From the NCBI RefSeq assembly GCF_032884065.1, contig NC_088867.1, positions 28,019,507-28,083,506 of the forward strand: 64,000 nucleotides of DNA, given 5' to 3'. Within the stretch, counting starts at the first letter, position 1, and every line of letters begins with the position of its first letter. Below are positions 13,691 through 26,429 of this stretch, in pieces. The position numbers were made by a program, and so were the translations under genes. Below the pieces are notes generated by a model. That model saw only the letters and a list, made by a program, of their open reading frames with translations, was not told where the DNA came from and ran no database searches. This DNA is from Artemia franciscana (lineage: Eukaryota > Arthropoda > Branchiopoda > Anostraca > Artemiidae).

Positions 13691-15599
13691 CAATCATAAC
13701 CAGGTAAAAGAAGCACTGTCGGGTTGTTAGCTCAAAAAAAACGGTACATCCATTGCCACACAACATTAGAAGGGGAACGGTACTACTTGCCAACGTACCT
13801 CTTTACCGCATCTTCAACATGGAGGTGATACCCAATTATCGGCTAGTGTTCGGTATAAGTGTCTCCAACCTAAAAAATAACAGAAAATAGATCAACTAAC
13901 GGACAAATCTTGGGGCTATTAGAAAAAAACAAATTACCATATTATTTTTGATTGCAAATTTTCCATTTAATAATTACTTGTTGTAAATGTCCTTAAAAAC
14001 GCATCTGGAAATGTGATAATAACTTTAGCTCCTATATACTGTATTGTGCAAAAAAGACCACAACAACAGTGTGGACTACAGATTTTTTTTGACAGCCTTT
14101 TCGCAGAAAAGCGTGAATCCAAATGCGATGAAATTTTCGAATCCGTACGAGAGAATCAGGTTAGGACTGAATTAAATAACTAACTGTTGAAAATGGATTT
14201 CATCGAAAAACTAGTTTTCTCTTTGAAATTCAGTTGCAATATGTCAGGTTTGTGATTATTTTTGTTGCAATAATTTAAATCCAAAAGTGGCAACCGACTG
14301 AAATTTACGTTCTGTAAAAGGTGTGTCTATACTAGGCTTTTCTGGAAAACTGAGGATTAGTTTTCCATTTATTGGCAATTTTTTGTGCTGAACTCAGAAA
14401 CTATCAAATGGGATGATAGAAGCAAATAGTAGAACGCCCAATGTAGATGAAAAAGCCACAACACCAATCTGCAAGTTTCAATAGATTCAATAGAAAATTT
14501 TTATCCATTCTGTATTGGTAGTTTGTGGATTGGAGACCAGAATCATAGCAGAATCGGCACACTGGCAGAATTTGGCAAAAGGAGAAGCACTTTGAGTCCT
14601 GCACCTAAGCGCTACCTAAGGATACATCTAGTATAATCTTGACCTATGTTCTTTTAAGAAAAGAATATTAGCCTATTGAAAACTTAGTCAGCATTTTCAT
14701 ACCCTTAGAAACTTTATATTTGACCGTAAGTTAGTCTGCTTTTATTTAGGCTACCTTACGAAATTATGTGGCCTTTTCTTACTTGATGAATTGCTTTCCA
14801 AATGTGTTGTTTAAGTAATTCATCTGCTGTTGTCCTTTTTAAGGATTGATATAGGCCCTAGCTTAATCACAGAATAGCCTAGGCCTAGTAAAATTATAGA
14901 TTTAGGCTTTTTGTTGACCTTTAAAGGCAGTTAATTTAGACAGTCGAAACTTTCTAAGTTGTATTGTTTAGAGTTTTCTAATATGCACCAAACAAGTAAG
15001 TAACCTTATATTCTGACCCATGCACCTACAAAATAAGAAAAAAAATTAATAAGAATTATTGTCTGATCACTTTGAAAGAAGAATTCTATATCTTCCCACT
15101 TTTGGATTTGTTCAAGTTATCTATTATGGGTTCCATATCCATAGGTTTAATCTAGTCAGCTCCTGTATAACCCTCCCTGATCTTGTTGTTGTCATTTTTG
15201 GTTATATCAGATGTGCTGTAGTGGCAGCTTCAGAACAAGGTGTGCATTGTGATTTGTTAATGTTTGGTTGTTGGTTTGTTCTTGTTGTTTGAGAAGTTTC
15301 TTCAGGTCAGCTAAACGCCCTACTGATATTGGTTGATGGACTTTTGACTTGGGGGTTTTGCACAATGGTCAAGGTTCCATGGGCACCTCTATATTTTTTG
15401 GTGGCATTTTTTTTGTTCTGCATGTAGATGAACTTGTTGGTAGGCTAGTGGATCTAGAAGATAAAAACTTCCTGTTGCATCTATACAGCCCCATCTTCTG
15501 TCTTTAAAGTTACTGACTGGTTGCTTGATTCATAATAAACAGGCTACCAGTTACTGTTGTATTAATCCATCTTCCATTTGCTTTTTTGTGAGCTCTGGA
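13691..15599. other. No recognised gene
   Basis: 1.9 kb without a supported exon, repeat match or RNA gene. Short frames at 14404-14604 (-) and 15059-15292 (+) show no family features. Confidence 0.45.
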
Positions 15600-16321
15600 T
15601 GCTTAAATAGGTTTGAAAATTAATTTTAAGAAGACTAAGTTGCTAAGGCTAAGAATAAGTAAAGATGAAAAAGTAACATTAGGTATCAAAAAGACTAATC
15701 AAGTGGACAGCTTCACTTACCTTGGTAGTATAATTAATAAAGATGTTGGGGCAGTGAAGATGTTACAAGTAGAATACCAAGGAACAGATTATTTTTTTGT
15801 GGTTGAAAAAAGTTTAGATGAATAAGTAGGTTAGATAAATCTGCAAGCCAAGATTACAATTTTGGAAGCTACAGTGGTGAAAGGGGTCAAATATGGTTTT
15901 GAAGTATGTTTTTTTTTCCAAAAAAAGACAAAATTTGCTAGGCATTTTCTAGAGAAATTGCCTACACATTGTTTTGGGTATCCAGCTGACTGACTGTTTT
16001 TCAAACAGAAGCTGTATAGAAAGTGTGGTTTAATCCCACTTTCAAGGACAATAATGAGAGAAAGTTTGAGATAGCTAGGGTACATTCTGTGGATGAAGGA
16101 TGACAGATTGCCAAAGATTGTCCTTTTTTGGCTAAATAGAAAACAGGCTGTCAGGAATTGAGGTTTGAGGATACTATAAAGAAAGATTTAAAGTAAATAG
16201 GAACTTCCTGGGAGGGTGTAAAGAAGAAAATTTTGAATAGATTAGGATAGAGGAGTGCACATAGCTGTGGTGGCCTCTGGCAGCTTGCTGTTGTAGCAAG
16301 TTGTTAGTAGTAGTAGTAGAA
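15600..16321 (+). mobile_element. LINE-B, 3' fragment with (GTA)n tail
   Basis: This is the same family as 38330-41212. It starts in the C-terminal RT region (LLRLRISKDEKVTLG, then VDSFTYLGSIINKDVG), runs through degenerate LTDCFS and EATVVKGVKYGFE lines, and ends at gttagtagtagtagtag (16304-16320). The reading frame is lost after about 15825. The missing 5' part fits truncation during insertion. Confidence 0.8.
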
Positions 16322-17509
16322 GTTAAACTAATAAAGTGTATCTATTCTATGTGTTGTTCTAGTGCATCCTAGTTTTGCTTAGAAAATTTGTAATTTATAA
16401 AATTTTGTAACCACATAGAATAGAGAGATACTGTTTATTTGTTCAAAAAGAGTATTAATGAAGAAACTTCAATAACACAGGTATTTCAAAAGTTTCTTGC
16501 TGCAGATTTTGCAGTTATATATAATAAGCATAGCTTATTTGTTGAATAACAGAATTGACAGCATTTTACTTCAGTTCATAACAAATTTACTGCCTAATTA
16601 TTACAAAACAAAGATGCAGATTATTTGTTGAAAACAAATGAGAAAAATAGATCTGTTATGATATTTTAAAATGATAAAGGTCTATGCAGATAGTTTTGCA
16701 GCTATGTAGAAAATGTGCACATTTATGTGAAAGAGTAGTAATAACAGGTTTTCTTTATTTTTTTTTTTTGTAAAATCAAAGACAAATATATCTCAAACTA
16801 GCTTATCTATCATGTATTGCTTCAATCTCTAAAAAAGGGAAATTCAAAGAAAATTTAGCTCAACAAAATTTTCCTTGCACTTTTATAACAGTTGAATTTC
16901 AAATTTGCAAGTCAAATTCAGTTTGATATAAAAATTCACCTCCAACAATTCCCTAGAAAACATTTTCCCCATATGAAAAATAACAATAGCATTTTCAAAC
17001 TTGAAAATTATTTGAAATGAATGAAACTATTGAATTCCAAATTGAGAGAATTTATTAAAAAAGATTACTGGCAAATTCAATATCCAGGAATTTTTGTTGA
17101 AGGGTCTCTAATTTAAGTCAAGCCAAAAGGTATTAAGAGGGCCTTTTGGGAGAGGAGGTTGATTTTATTTTAGTTTTTTTTTTTAGTTTAGGCTCATTTA
17201 TTTTTCAGTCATATATACATAACATACTAAATATGCAAATATCTGTCAGACATATTAGCTTGTTTTGCACAGATAATTAACAATTTTAGAAATAAATAGA
17301 ATAAGAGAAAGACATCATATAAGAAAAAACTTTCTGCAGGAAAATTTTTCCAAAGAAAAGCAAAGAGGTCTGTTCAGTCAAGAATGAGCAAAAATAAAGT
17401 CAAATAATCTTCCAAGCATAAAACTATCACAAGTCACTGTGAATGAATTAATGAAACTCAAAACAAACAGAAATTGCAATAAATAGCAGAGTCAAAACTC
17501 AAAAAACTA
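16322..17509. other. No recognised gene
   Basis: AT-rich sequence without exon or repeat signals that I can support. Confidence 0.45.
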
Positions 17510-18262
17510 CTATGCCTTCTCAAGACCAGAACACATTTTGTGCTTTACTAAAAAAAAAAAAAAAAAAAAAAAAAAAACAACAAACAATTGATTGTGGTTT
17601 GTCAGTTAAATAGACATATACTGACATTTTTTCATTAAGGTTTTGATAATTTTTCATTTATGAAAGTAAGAAAGGTGAAAATGTTTCAAATATTTTTTTT
17701 TGAGTTAAGTGCAAATTGTTTTCTGGTCTTGAGAAGGCATAGGGCTTATCAGCCCTACTCATGTTAATTTTTGCTTGTTTTTAGTATAATAGGCCATTTT
17801 GAAGCATAGTGGGGGGAGAGTCAACATGCTCTCCAATCTCATGTTATTCTTAAAAAGGGCACCAGACACTCACACTGTAATTAAAGTGCAAGGGGGAGGA
17901 CTTCCCCCTTTATATATCTAGTAAAACATTTTGAACAAGTAAAAACAAAGTAAAAACATGTTAAATACATTTTATTTTCAGTAAAGTGCCAATTATGTTC
18001 TGGTCTTGAAAAGGCATGGGGATTGTCATTCATACTCCTTATTAATCTTTGCTTATTTTGAGTTTGACTTAGTTGTTAATTGTATGATTTAAATAAAAAA
18101 ATATGTTTCAAATATTTTAACTTTTTTAACCATAATAAATTAAAAACTATTAAAACTTTAAGGAATATATATCAGTATATGTATCCTAAACAGACAATCC
18201 ACATCCATTTTTTTTTCAGTAAAGTGCAAATTATGTTCTGGTCTTGAGAAGGTATGGGGCGT
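17510..18262. repeat. Cluster of ~45-75-bp dispersed repeat modules
   Basis: A line close to agtgcaaattatgttctggt, then cttgagaaggcatgggg, occurs three times on the + strand (about 17706-17750, 17981-18025, 18219-18262). It occurs once inverted (17512-17555: tgccttctcaagaccagaac...gtgctttact). The first inverted/direct pair brackets a 28-base A-run (17550-17577). Shared line and orientation change are visible. Whether these are ends of a small transposon is undecided. Confidence 0.6.
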
Positions 18263-18904
18263 TGCCAAAGACATTCCATATCTTTCAACTACACTGAACA
18301 AAATGGCTATCTCAGAATTTTTGATTAGATGTGAATAAATTAATGTGAATGATTAGGTATGAAATAATTTCAATTTGATTGTGCAGGAGGAGGGGGGCAA
18401 TGTCCTCTAATCACTTTTGGCTATTAAAAACAGTACTGGCCCTTTCAATTTCTATTTGAAAGAGCTGTTTTCAAAGTTTCTATGACAACAAATGGCCATC
18501 CCAAAATTTCTGTCAGATGAATTTAAGAAAAAAATATAAGGTATGGGGGGGGGGTTTCCACCCTCTAATCCATCTGAGTCTTACAAAGGGCACTGTAACT
18601 TCTGATTACAGATCTAATGATCCCCCTCTGAAGTTTTTATAGTCATCCTTTCTATATGTACCTTATATGCCCCATGGGCATAATAACTCTTGCCCTTAGG
18701 GCTGTGAGGGGTTGCTGTGCTCAAATAAATAATTTCTAGACCTTTTAATTATGCTGAACAAAATGGCTATCTCATTAGTTTTACTAGGTGTGTTTGGAGA
18801 AATGATGGGCTTGGGAGGGGCTTAGTTGCCCTTCCATCTCAGAATTTTGAATTTTGCATGTTGTAGCAAGTTCTAGCCCTTTCAATTCCCAATCAAATGA
18901 GCCT
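18263..18904. repeat. Diverged repeat modules (ctgaacaaaatggctatctca)
   Basis: The line ctgaacaaaatggctatctca appears at 18293-18313 and 18753-18773, with a weaker middle copy (aaatggccatcccaaaattt) near 18490. Each is followed by similar text (ccctttcaatt..., then a line ending ttttcaaagtt). These are diverged repeat units with no coding potential. Confidence 0.55.
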
Positions 18905-19425
18905 TTTTCAAAGTTGAATATTAAGGCAAGTTGAAATGGGGGGAGTTGGAGAGGGAAACTGGAAATCGTGGGAAATGCTTATAAATGTTGTAGATATGTA
19001 ATTGACATAACTGGACTGGATCTGCTCTCTTTGGGGGAGGTAGGTGGTGGAGTTCAGTGCTTCTGAATGTGGTATGACAATGAAAATTGGTAGGCATGTC
19101 AGAGAGCTGCACAAACTGACTTGATAAAGCTGTTTTCCCTGATTCAACCATCTGTGGGGCTGAACAGAGGAAAAATTAGAAAAATTGAGGCATTTTTAAC
19201 TTATGAGTGGGCAATCATATCTTAATGAATTTTGATATTTAGAAGGGCCTCATGACTCAAGAGCTCTTATTTTAAATCCTGACCAGCATTAAGTTTCTGA
19301 TTTTCCTTTTAAAGCAATCTATTGATTCTTAGAATTTTGCTAGATTTCATACCATATGAGCTCTTGATTCTTCTGACCTCGTCACAAGTGCCATATGAGC
19401 TGTTAGCTTTTGTTTAGATACTGAG
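18905..19425 (+). repeat. Large ~290-bp-unit repeat family, copy 2 (truncated)
   Basis: This is the 3' third of the family, in forward orientation. It has the gggggagttggagaggg line, ggaaatgcttataaatgt, a gctctctttgggg line, the aaaattggtaggcatgtcag line, the acttatgagtgggcaatc line and the terminal cacaagtgccatatgagct near 19384-19402. The 5' part is missing. Confidence 0.75.
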
Positions 19426-19439
19426 TAATAGCTGTCAAT

Positions 19440-20610
19440 TTATTTTTCACAGTCAATTAATGCAGCACTGATCATATAATCATCAATAGGAAACCTGAAG
19501 TTTAGCCTCTCTCTGAGGCTTTGCTGTAGGATCTTGATTGCTGCTGAATCTGACACTTTGTCTGCAATGCTCTTCAATTTCTCCTCTACAAAGCAGAGCT
19601 ACTCCAAGTGTAGGGTACAGCTCCCCTTCCATTACCTTCATGGCCTCTCTGAAAATGCTTAGAAATGGGGCAAGTTCACCTAGCAACTCCCATTCTGAAT
19701 TATATAGGACCAACTTTTTTTTATCCATTCTTTTCAGAACTCTGTATATTCCAACTGTATTGCCAATAGCAATATCCAGGAGAGCTTTAATTGAGACCTT
19801 TTGTAGTGATGGGACCATTGTTGCTACATACTGCATATTGTCTGAGCTTTCTAAGATTGGTAGCTTGGAATCAACCCTGGGATACTCATCAACTTCAGTG
19901 GCCACATCTATCATTTCATTCAGAGAGTTTTGTCAGAGGCGCCATTTGGACCAAATCTTGTGGTGGGCATAAACTCCATCTTGGCCCCCCCCACTCACTT
20001 CGTGTCGCGTAATCATCTAGAAAATGGGCATTTGACAGAACTCGAGAATTTTATTATGTATCTTGCCTACTTTCAAAGTTTACAATAACTAATAGCAAAT
20101 GGTTTAATTACCCCAAGGGTTGTCAAGTAATTATGTTCTTTGGTTAATAGGTGTGCAGCAATTTAAACTCAATTGGACAGAATGGATTATGTTGGACATA
20201 ATGGATTATTATGGCCGGCAAAGGGCCCTTTGTGGTAGAAGCTTGGGCCCCCTGGAAAATCTGGGGTGGGCATTTGCCCACCCCTGACCCCCCCCCCCCC
20301 AAATGGCGCCTCTGAGTTTTGTTCTTCTGATTTTTCTTTCTTGAGTTCATGCTCCCTTGCCTGGTCTGGTCCTCTATATCTCATTGCACTTTCCCTAGAA
20401 AAAAAACCCTTTCAAGTTGGCAAGCTTTCTTCACATTTGCTTCTTTGCCTTGGACCACCTGAATGGTCTTGCTAGAGAGGTTGATTGTCTATATTACCTG
20501 CCTGTATGCTTTCCTGATGTTTTCAGCTGTATGCCTATTGGTCCCAAGACATCTAGTTGAAAGAATGTGGACTTACATCTCAAACTCAGGTGTCAAAAAT
20601 AGTAGTCTAT
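19440..20610 (-). pseudogene. hAT-transposase-like ORF, broken and split by a MITE
   Basis: The minus strand encodes a tract with the wording of the middle to C-terminal part of hAT-family transposases: NSEWELLGELAPFLSIFREA and KVMEGELYPTLGVALLCRG. Then, after a frameshift near 19560, comes ILQQSLRERLNFRFP and YMISAALIDCEK. Upstream (20395-20315) is SAMRYRGPDQAREHELKKEK and SEEQN. This continues in frame into SLNEMIDVATEVDEYPR (from about 19925) once the MITE at 19934-20314 and one copy of its target duplication are ignored. A further piece, VHILSTRCLGTNRHTAENIR (20570-20500), ends at a possible donor (cag|gtaata), with a tttttttctag acceptor at 20400. It could be a decayed transposon or a formerly domesticated gene. 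Confidence 0.6.
19934..20314. mobile_element. Non-autonomous hAT MITE with perfect 8-bp TSD
   Basis: The left end cagaggcgccatttgg (19934-19949) is the exact inverse of the right end ccaaatggcgcctctg (20299-20314). Both ends are flanked by agttttgt (19926-19933 and 20315-20322). Eight-base target duplications and ends beginning CAG fit the hAT superfamily. The element is 381 bp and has no transposase. Its interior includes a palindromic gtgggcatttgcccac. It sits inside the hAT-like ORF on the opposite strand. The perfect duplications suggest a fairly recent insertion. Confidence 0.92.
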
Positions 20611-20724
20611 GTCCTCAATATGACAGCTTTCAGTACTGATGTGCAAAAGTACTGTTTCAGTACAAATGTCAAACGCCAGATTACCATGCCTCCCCATAAT
20701 TTTTTTTATATCTTCAAGGACAAC

Positions 20725-21327
20725 ACAATGGAATGACACGTACACGTCATCAATATACACTTGGCAATATTTTGGGAACTAGGAAGGTCTTGTCTGTTGG
20801 TTGGGCAACAAGCTTGCTACTTGTTCCTGTAAAAACACCGAGTAACTAAATGTTGATTCGACGCCCTATGTGCCAGCAATGGCTCTGGAGGATCTTTATC
20901 CTTTTTTTTCTGTCAGTGACCATATCATACTTGACTGCAAAGTCTCCATAATCTGGTCCTTCAAAAAAGGGAAATGGCAGATAGTCTCTGGCACACAAAA
21001 GGGGTAAATGTCTTACAAAGCAAGGTTAACTCTTGTGGCTATGAGAAATATTTCTGCTTCTGGCTGCTGAAGTAGAGAAAAAGCTAGCAACTGACTGCCC
21101 TGACTGGACCCTTTTCTCAAAAGTGTTTGTGTAAGAATAAAGATTTGACCGTATCATTCCCAGCATGATATGTAGTCAAATATATCCTCAGGTCTATAGT
21201 GCCAGAAGAGGAGTATTTCTTCATTGAAGAAAACACACTGGTGAGTGTTTTTTTTTCTGTCCAGTGTTGCACAGCAGAGCTTGCTGTACTTATTTTCTGT
21301 GTCCATTTGATTCATGCACTGGGGTCC
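20725..21327. repeat. Tandem duplication, unit 1 (603 bp)
   Basis: From acaatggaatgacac (20725) this stretch is repeated, with modest divergence, from 21328. Shared lines include gttgggcaacaagcttg, gattcgacgccctatg and ccagcaatggctctggagga. Confidence 0.85.
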
Positions 21328-21906
21328 ACAATGGAATGACACATATATGTCATCAATATGCACTTGGCAATATATTGGGAAGTAGGGAGGTCTTTTCTGT
21401 TGGTTGGGCAACAAGCTTGGTACTTGTTCCTGTAAAAACACCCAGCAACTGAAACGTCGATTCGACGCCCTATGCGCCAGCAATGGCTCTGGAGGATCTT
21501 TATCCTTTTTTTCTGTCAGTGACCATATCATACTTGACTGCAAAGTCTCCATAATCTAGTCCTTCAACAAAGGAAAATGGCAGATAGTCTCTGGCACACA
21601 AAGGGGCTAAATCTCTTACAAGGCAAGATTTATTCTTGTGGCTATGTGACTATGCTAATATTTCCTCTTCTGGCTGCTGAAGTGGAGAAAAACTAACAAC
21701 TGACTGTTCTGACTGGACTCTTTTCTAAAAAGAGTTTATGCAAGAATAGAGATTTGACTGCATCATTTCCAGCATGATATGTAGTCAAATGTATCTATAG
21801 TGCCAGAAGACGAGTATTTCTTCATTGAAGCAAACACACTGATGAGTGTTTTTTTTTATGTCCAGTGTTTCAAAGCAGAGCTTGCAGTTCTTATTTTCTG
21901 TGTCCA
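21328..21906. repeat. Tandem duplication, unit 2 (579 bp)
   Basis: This is the second unit of the direct duplication, ending at tattttctgtgtcca as unit 1 does. A 132-codon minus-strand frame (21552-21154) crosses the unit boundary. Part of it, CQVHIDDIYVSFHC, is also legible in unit 1 (CQVYIDDVYVSFHC), so the duplicated segment may once have been coding, perhaps upstream exons of the hAT-like ORF. No family was recognised. Confidence 0.8.
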
Positions 21907-22209
21907 GTACTAACAATTCTTTTGATAAGGTACCAAAATTTCCACACTGTACTTAACTTCTTCAATTGTTGTTTAGTATCTGTATTGTTACCAAGTAGAT
22001 TAATTCATTAAGCCAACCGACCTGCAACAAAACTACATAAGCAAACAGCAATCATAAGATAATAAGCAGCAAGCATAAGCATAAAAGCACTAAACACAAC
22101 ATCTCCTTTCTTTCACAATAATAATTGTGCTATAAAAGCATACACACAAAAAAAGAAAACACTAGCAATTTAAATGTCCCTTATCTTCCTTGGCTTAACC
22201 ACTCTTCCA

Positions 22210-25200
22210 GTTCTTGTTACACAGGGTCGTGAATAATCCTCTCCATTTCTGCTTTCACTGTTTGCTGCTGGAGGGGTGTTGGAGCTCTTGGGGTTCTGTA
22301 CGGGCTGTCTTGGAAGATTTCTCCAGTACTACGATTATCTGGAGTCTTTGGAACAGCCTTTTTTGGAGAAGAGGATTGAGTCACAGGAGGGTGAAATTCT
22401 GCTGGAAGGTCCTCATCCCCTGTGAATCCTGAAGATTGTTGAGCACTGTTGCCTTCAGCACTGGACCATGGTTTCAAATGGGCCCGATTTCTGCAATAAA
22501 ATCTACCATTTTTGGCTTGTATAAGGTAAGATCTTGGAGATATGCATGACGTCACTACACCTTTCATCCAACATGTAGCTTCCTTTGACAGCTTGACCCA
22601 AATGGGTTGGTTGTCTTTCAACTCTATTAGATCTTTAGAAGCCTTGTCATAGTTCTGCTTCTGCCTTTCTTGTCGATTAGTTCTTGCTTTGAGGAACTTT
22701 GTCTTTGGAACAGTATTTGGCTCCAGTTGCTTTCAAGTACAGGGAAGGATGGATCATAAACTTCTACTCATAAGAAGCTGGGAAGGTGATGCCTCACCGT
22801 CTATTGGAGTATTCCGATATTCTAAAAGACCAAGGTAGGGGTCTGTATTGGACTCTATAGCTTTTAGCATGATCCTACTCCCTATATCCATGGCCTTCTC
22901 AGCATGGCCATTAGACTGCAGGAAATTCGGACTTGAAATCAGATGCTGGATGTCCCATTTCTACAAAAAGGACTGGAATTCATAAGATATAAATTGTGGT
23001 CCATTGTCAGACCGAATTTTTTCTGGAATACCATATCTAGCAAAATGGGCCTTGAGCTTCTTTATTACTTCTGAAGAGGTTGCTGGTTTGACTTGGTTGA
23101 TCTCTATGAAATGACTATAGTAGTCACTGGTTACTATATAGTCTCTTCTGTTGATCTTGCAAAGGTCAATACCCAGGTATTCCCAAGGATACTGTGGGAT
23201 TAGTGTCAATATCAGTGGTTCTTTCTGATTATTTCTGGAAAATTTCCCACAAGCTTTGCAGTTCTGGATCAGATCTTCTATAGCTGAATTCATATTTGGC
23301 CAGTAAACGGAGCTTCTGGCTCTTTGCTTGCTTTTCTCCATCCCTAGGTGTAATATGTGCAATTGCTGCAGAATGTCCCTTCATAATGCTCTTGGAATGA
23401 CAACTCTATTTCCTTTTAAAATGATGCCATCAACGCTGGACAACTCATCCCTAACATTCCAGTAAGGTTGCATGCTAGCAGAACACTGGTGTCGGTGGTT
23501 CAGCCATCCTTTTTGTATGACCACGGTAAGTTCTATCATAATTGGGTCTCTCTTATTTTCTTCCAAGATGATCCCCATCTTCTTATCACTGACTGGGATA
23601 CTTTTTATAACAGAGTGAACATGGAATTCAATCTCCAGGGAGCATTCTTCATCAAAGTGGGGTGGATGCAGTCTTGACAGTGTGTCTGCAACTGGTAAGT
23701 CCTTTCCTCTAATATATTGAACCGTAATAACGTATGGCTGCAGCTGAATCATCATTCTTTGGAGCCTGGGAGGGGCCTGGCTTATTGGTTTTGACAATAT
23801 AGCCTCCAGTGGCTTATGATCTGTATGTACAATGATTCTCCTCCCATAGACAAATTGATGAAATTTTTTACAGCCATAGAGGATAGCATATAGCTCTTTT
23901 TCAATCTGAGAATAGTTTTGTTCTGTTGATGTGAGAGCCCTTGATCCAAAAGGAACAATTTTTCCACCTATGCTCAACTCTGCCCTGAGACCATGCTTGG
24001 AAGTGTTGGTTTTCATCTCAACAGATTTTGCCTTAGTATCAAAGGTTGCAAGGTTATTACAGATCGAAGTTCTGATTCTATTCATTGCTGTTGCATGTTC
24101 ATTGGTCCACTCAAAGACAGTTTGTTTTCCCAACTCTCTGAGGGGATAGTTTAGAGATGACAAGTTTGCAATGTATTTTGAAAGGAAGTTTGTCATTCCA
24201 AGGAATGTGGCCAGTTCGTCTTTGTTTGATGGATGTGGCATCTCAATTATGGCTTGAACTTTTGAAGGATCTGGTTTGATACCATCTGCAGTTATTAGAT
24301 GTCCAAAATATGGCACGCTTGTTGATCCGAATATGCATTTTTCTGGATTAAACCTTACTCCAACTTCTCTGGCCTTCTCTAGGACTTCCCTTAAATTCTC
24401 ATCATGTTCTTCATCTTTTCCTGATACAAGGATATTGTCAACAATGATGCCAACGCCTTTCAAGTTGCCAAAGGTTTCTTCCATCTTTTGCTGGAATTCG
24501 TCTTGTGCACATATTAATCCAAATGGCATTCTTTTGTATTTGTACCTGCCAAATGGGGTGTTGAAAGTTGTGACAAGTGAAGACTTCTCAGTTAATGCCA
24601 GCATCAAATACCCAGATGTTGCATCAAGCTTAGAGAACTTATTATGGCCATGAATTTTGGCTGCTATATCTTCGAAAGTTGGCATTGGATAATAGGGCCT
24701 TTGTATGGACTTATTAAGCTCTCTTGGATCCAAGCATAAACGTAACGAACCGTCTGACTTTTCCACGCCTACGGTTGAATTAACCCACTCGGTTGGAGCC
24801 ACCACTCTTTCAATGATGTCTAATTTTTTCAGGCGCTCCAGTTCGCTTTTAACCCTCTCATGTAAGGCAAAAGGTATTCTCCTTACAGGATTAATGGATG
24901 GGATTGCATTCTTTTCTACATGGATCTCTACTTTACCTGGGAGTTTACCTACCCCAGCAAAGACGTCATCAAACTCTTTGGGAATTGGGTTCTTCTGAAC
25001 ACTCTTCTTTGTAGATAAGGAAGAGTTAGATGTAGCTACCTTCACAAACCCCATTTCTACAGATGCTTGGTATCCTAGTATAGGGTTCGACTGTATATCA
25101 ACTACAAAGAAACTGTACTTTTTGTTGATAATTCCTTTATGTCTACAATTTAAAGAGCATACTCCCGCAATTGGAATGCGAGTTCCTCCGTAAGCTACAA

Positions 25201-26160
25201 GGATCTGGCTTGTCTTGTTTAGTTGTGGTTTGGGTTTAAGTCTGTCAAAGACAGATTTTGGGATAACATTTGCTTCAGCTCCTGTGTCGATTTTGAATAG
25301 AGTTTCCCATGCTGAATTATTCAGTTTGATAGCCACAGTCGGTTGGCTTGATTTCTCAGCTATGGCTCCAATAAGTAATGTATCAATATAAATTTCTTGT
25401 TCTTGATTTCCATCTGTTCCTTCCATATCAATAGTATCTACTGGTTTGCTACAGCAGACACAAGCAAAATGATTTGTCTTTCCGCACTTTGAGCAAGACT
25501 TCCCTTTTGCTGGACATTAGTGATTTGGGTCATATGCCCCACCACAGAAGTAACACTTCTTACTTGTTGTGGGTTGGTCATACTTCTTTTGTCTTCTTAC
25601 ATAGTCTAATTCTTGTTTTACATTTGGCTCCTTTACTGTTGTAGGTGACAAGGACATGGCTGACATGGACATGAACTGCTCTTGTGTTGTCTCAAAAGCT
25701 CTTGCAATTGTCACTGTAGTCTCAAGAGTAAGGGTTCCACCTTGAGATAATAGTTTTTCTCGAATTCTATGTTGTTTCAGTCCACATATTAATCTGTCTC
25801 TCACCATCTCCTTCTCAAAATTGTCCGTAAACTCACAGTCTTTGACAAGCACCTTGAGGGCTGTAATGTAATGTTCAATTGATTCATGCTCCAACTGATC
25901 CTGCTTATGGAATTTATGGCGAGCGAATATAGGATTGTTCATAGGAGCAATGTACTCTTTATATTTCTTAAGATAAACATCAAGTTTGTCTTTTTCTTCT
26001 GATGCTAATGTCCAAGTACTAAAGACATATTGTCCTTTTTCTCCTAGCCAAAGAAGAAGGTATGCACATTGTTGTTTGGCATTCTTTCCACTCCGCGGTC
26101 CGCTGAATATGAGATTTACATGCTGTCCAAATTTTGTCCATGCTTGTAGACTGGATTCAA
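22210..26160 (-). mobile_element. Ty3/gypsy-type LTR retrotransposon fossil, internal region
   Basis: The minus strand carries the internal genes of a Ty3/gypsy element in canonical order. Gag spans about 26160-25510 and has a CCHC knuckle. Pol spans about 25430-23380, with a protease motif (FKIDTGAEANVIP), reverse transcriptase, and RNase H (HTDHKPLEAI). Integrase spans about 23370-22620, with an H2C2 zinc finger and SDNGPQF, followed by a C-terminal tail to about 22215. I could not find LTRs on either side, and the right edge runs into AT-rich sequence next to a LINE. The element is broken, with a handful of breaks (roughly three to five). Long coding stretches survive, which suggests moderate age. 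It cannot be dated without LTRs. Confidence 0.9.
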
Positions 26161-26429
26161 ACTAGTTACTCCCTAAATCTAATTTAGATAAATTTATTTA
26201 TTTAAAAATTTATTTATTCTAATTTATTTAAACCTAATTTAAAATCTAATTTGGCTAGAGAAAAGAAGAAATCAATTGATGAAAAATTTATATTATTGAT
26301 TTCATTTATTTTCTGAGTGAAAGGAAATAAAGCTCTTGCTACTCCTTTTGTTTGAGAAGTATTCTTTTGCTTTGTCATATAAGTTTATTGCGTGGTTAGA
26401 GTTTCTGGAATTTCCCTTTCCTGAACTCA

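Noticed and set aside
19483-20384. Glycine/proline-rich frames across 20144-20475
   Set aside because: They read through the C-run and interior of the MITE and are not genes.
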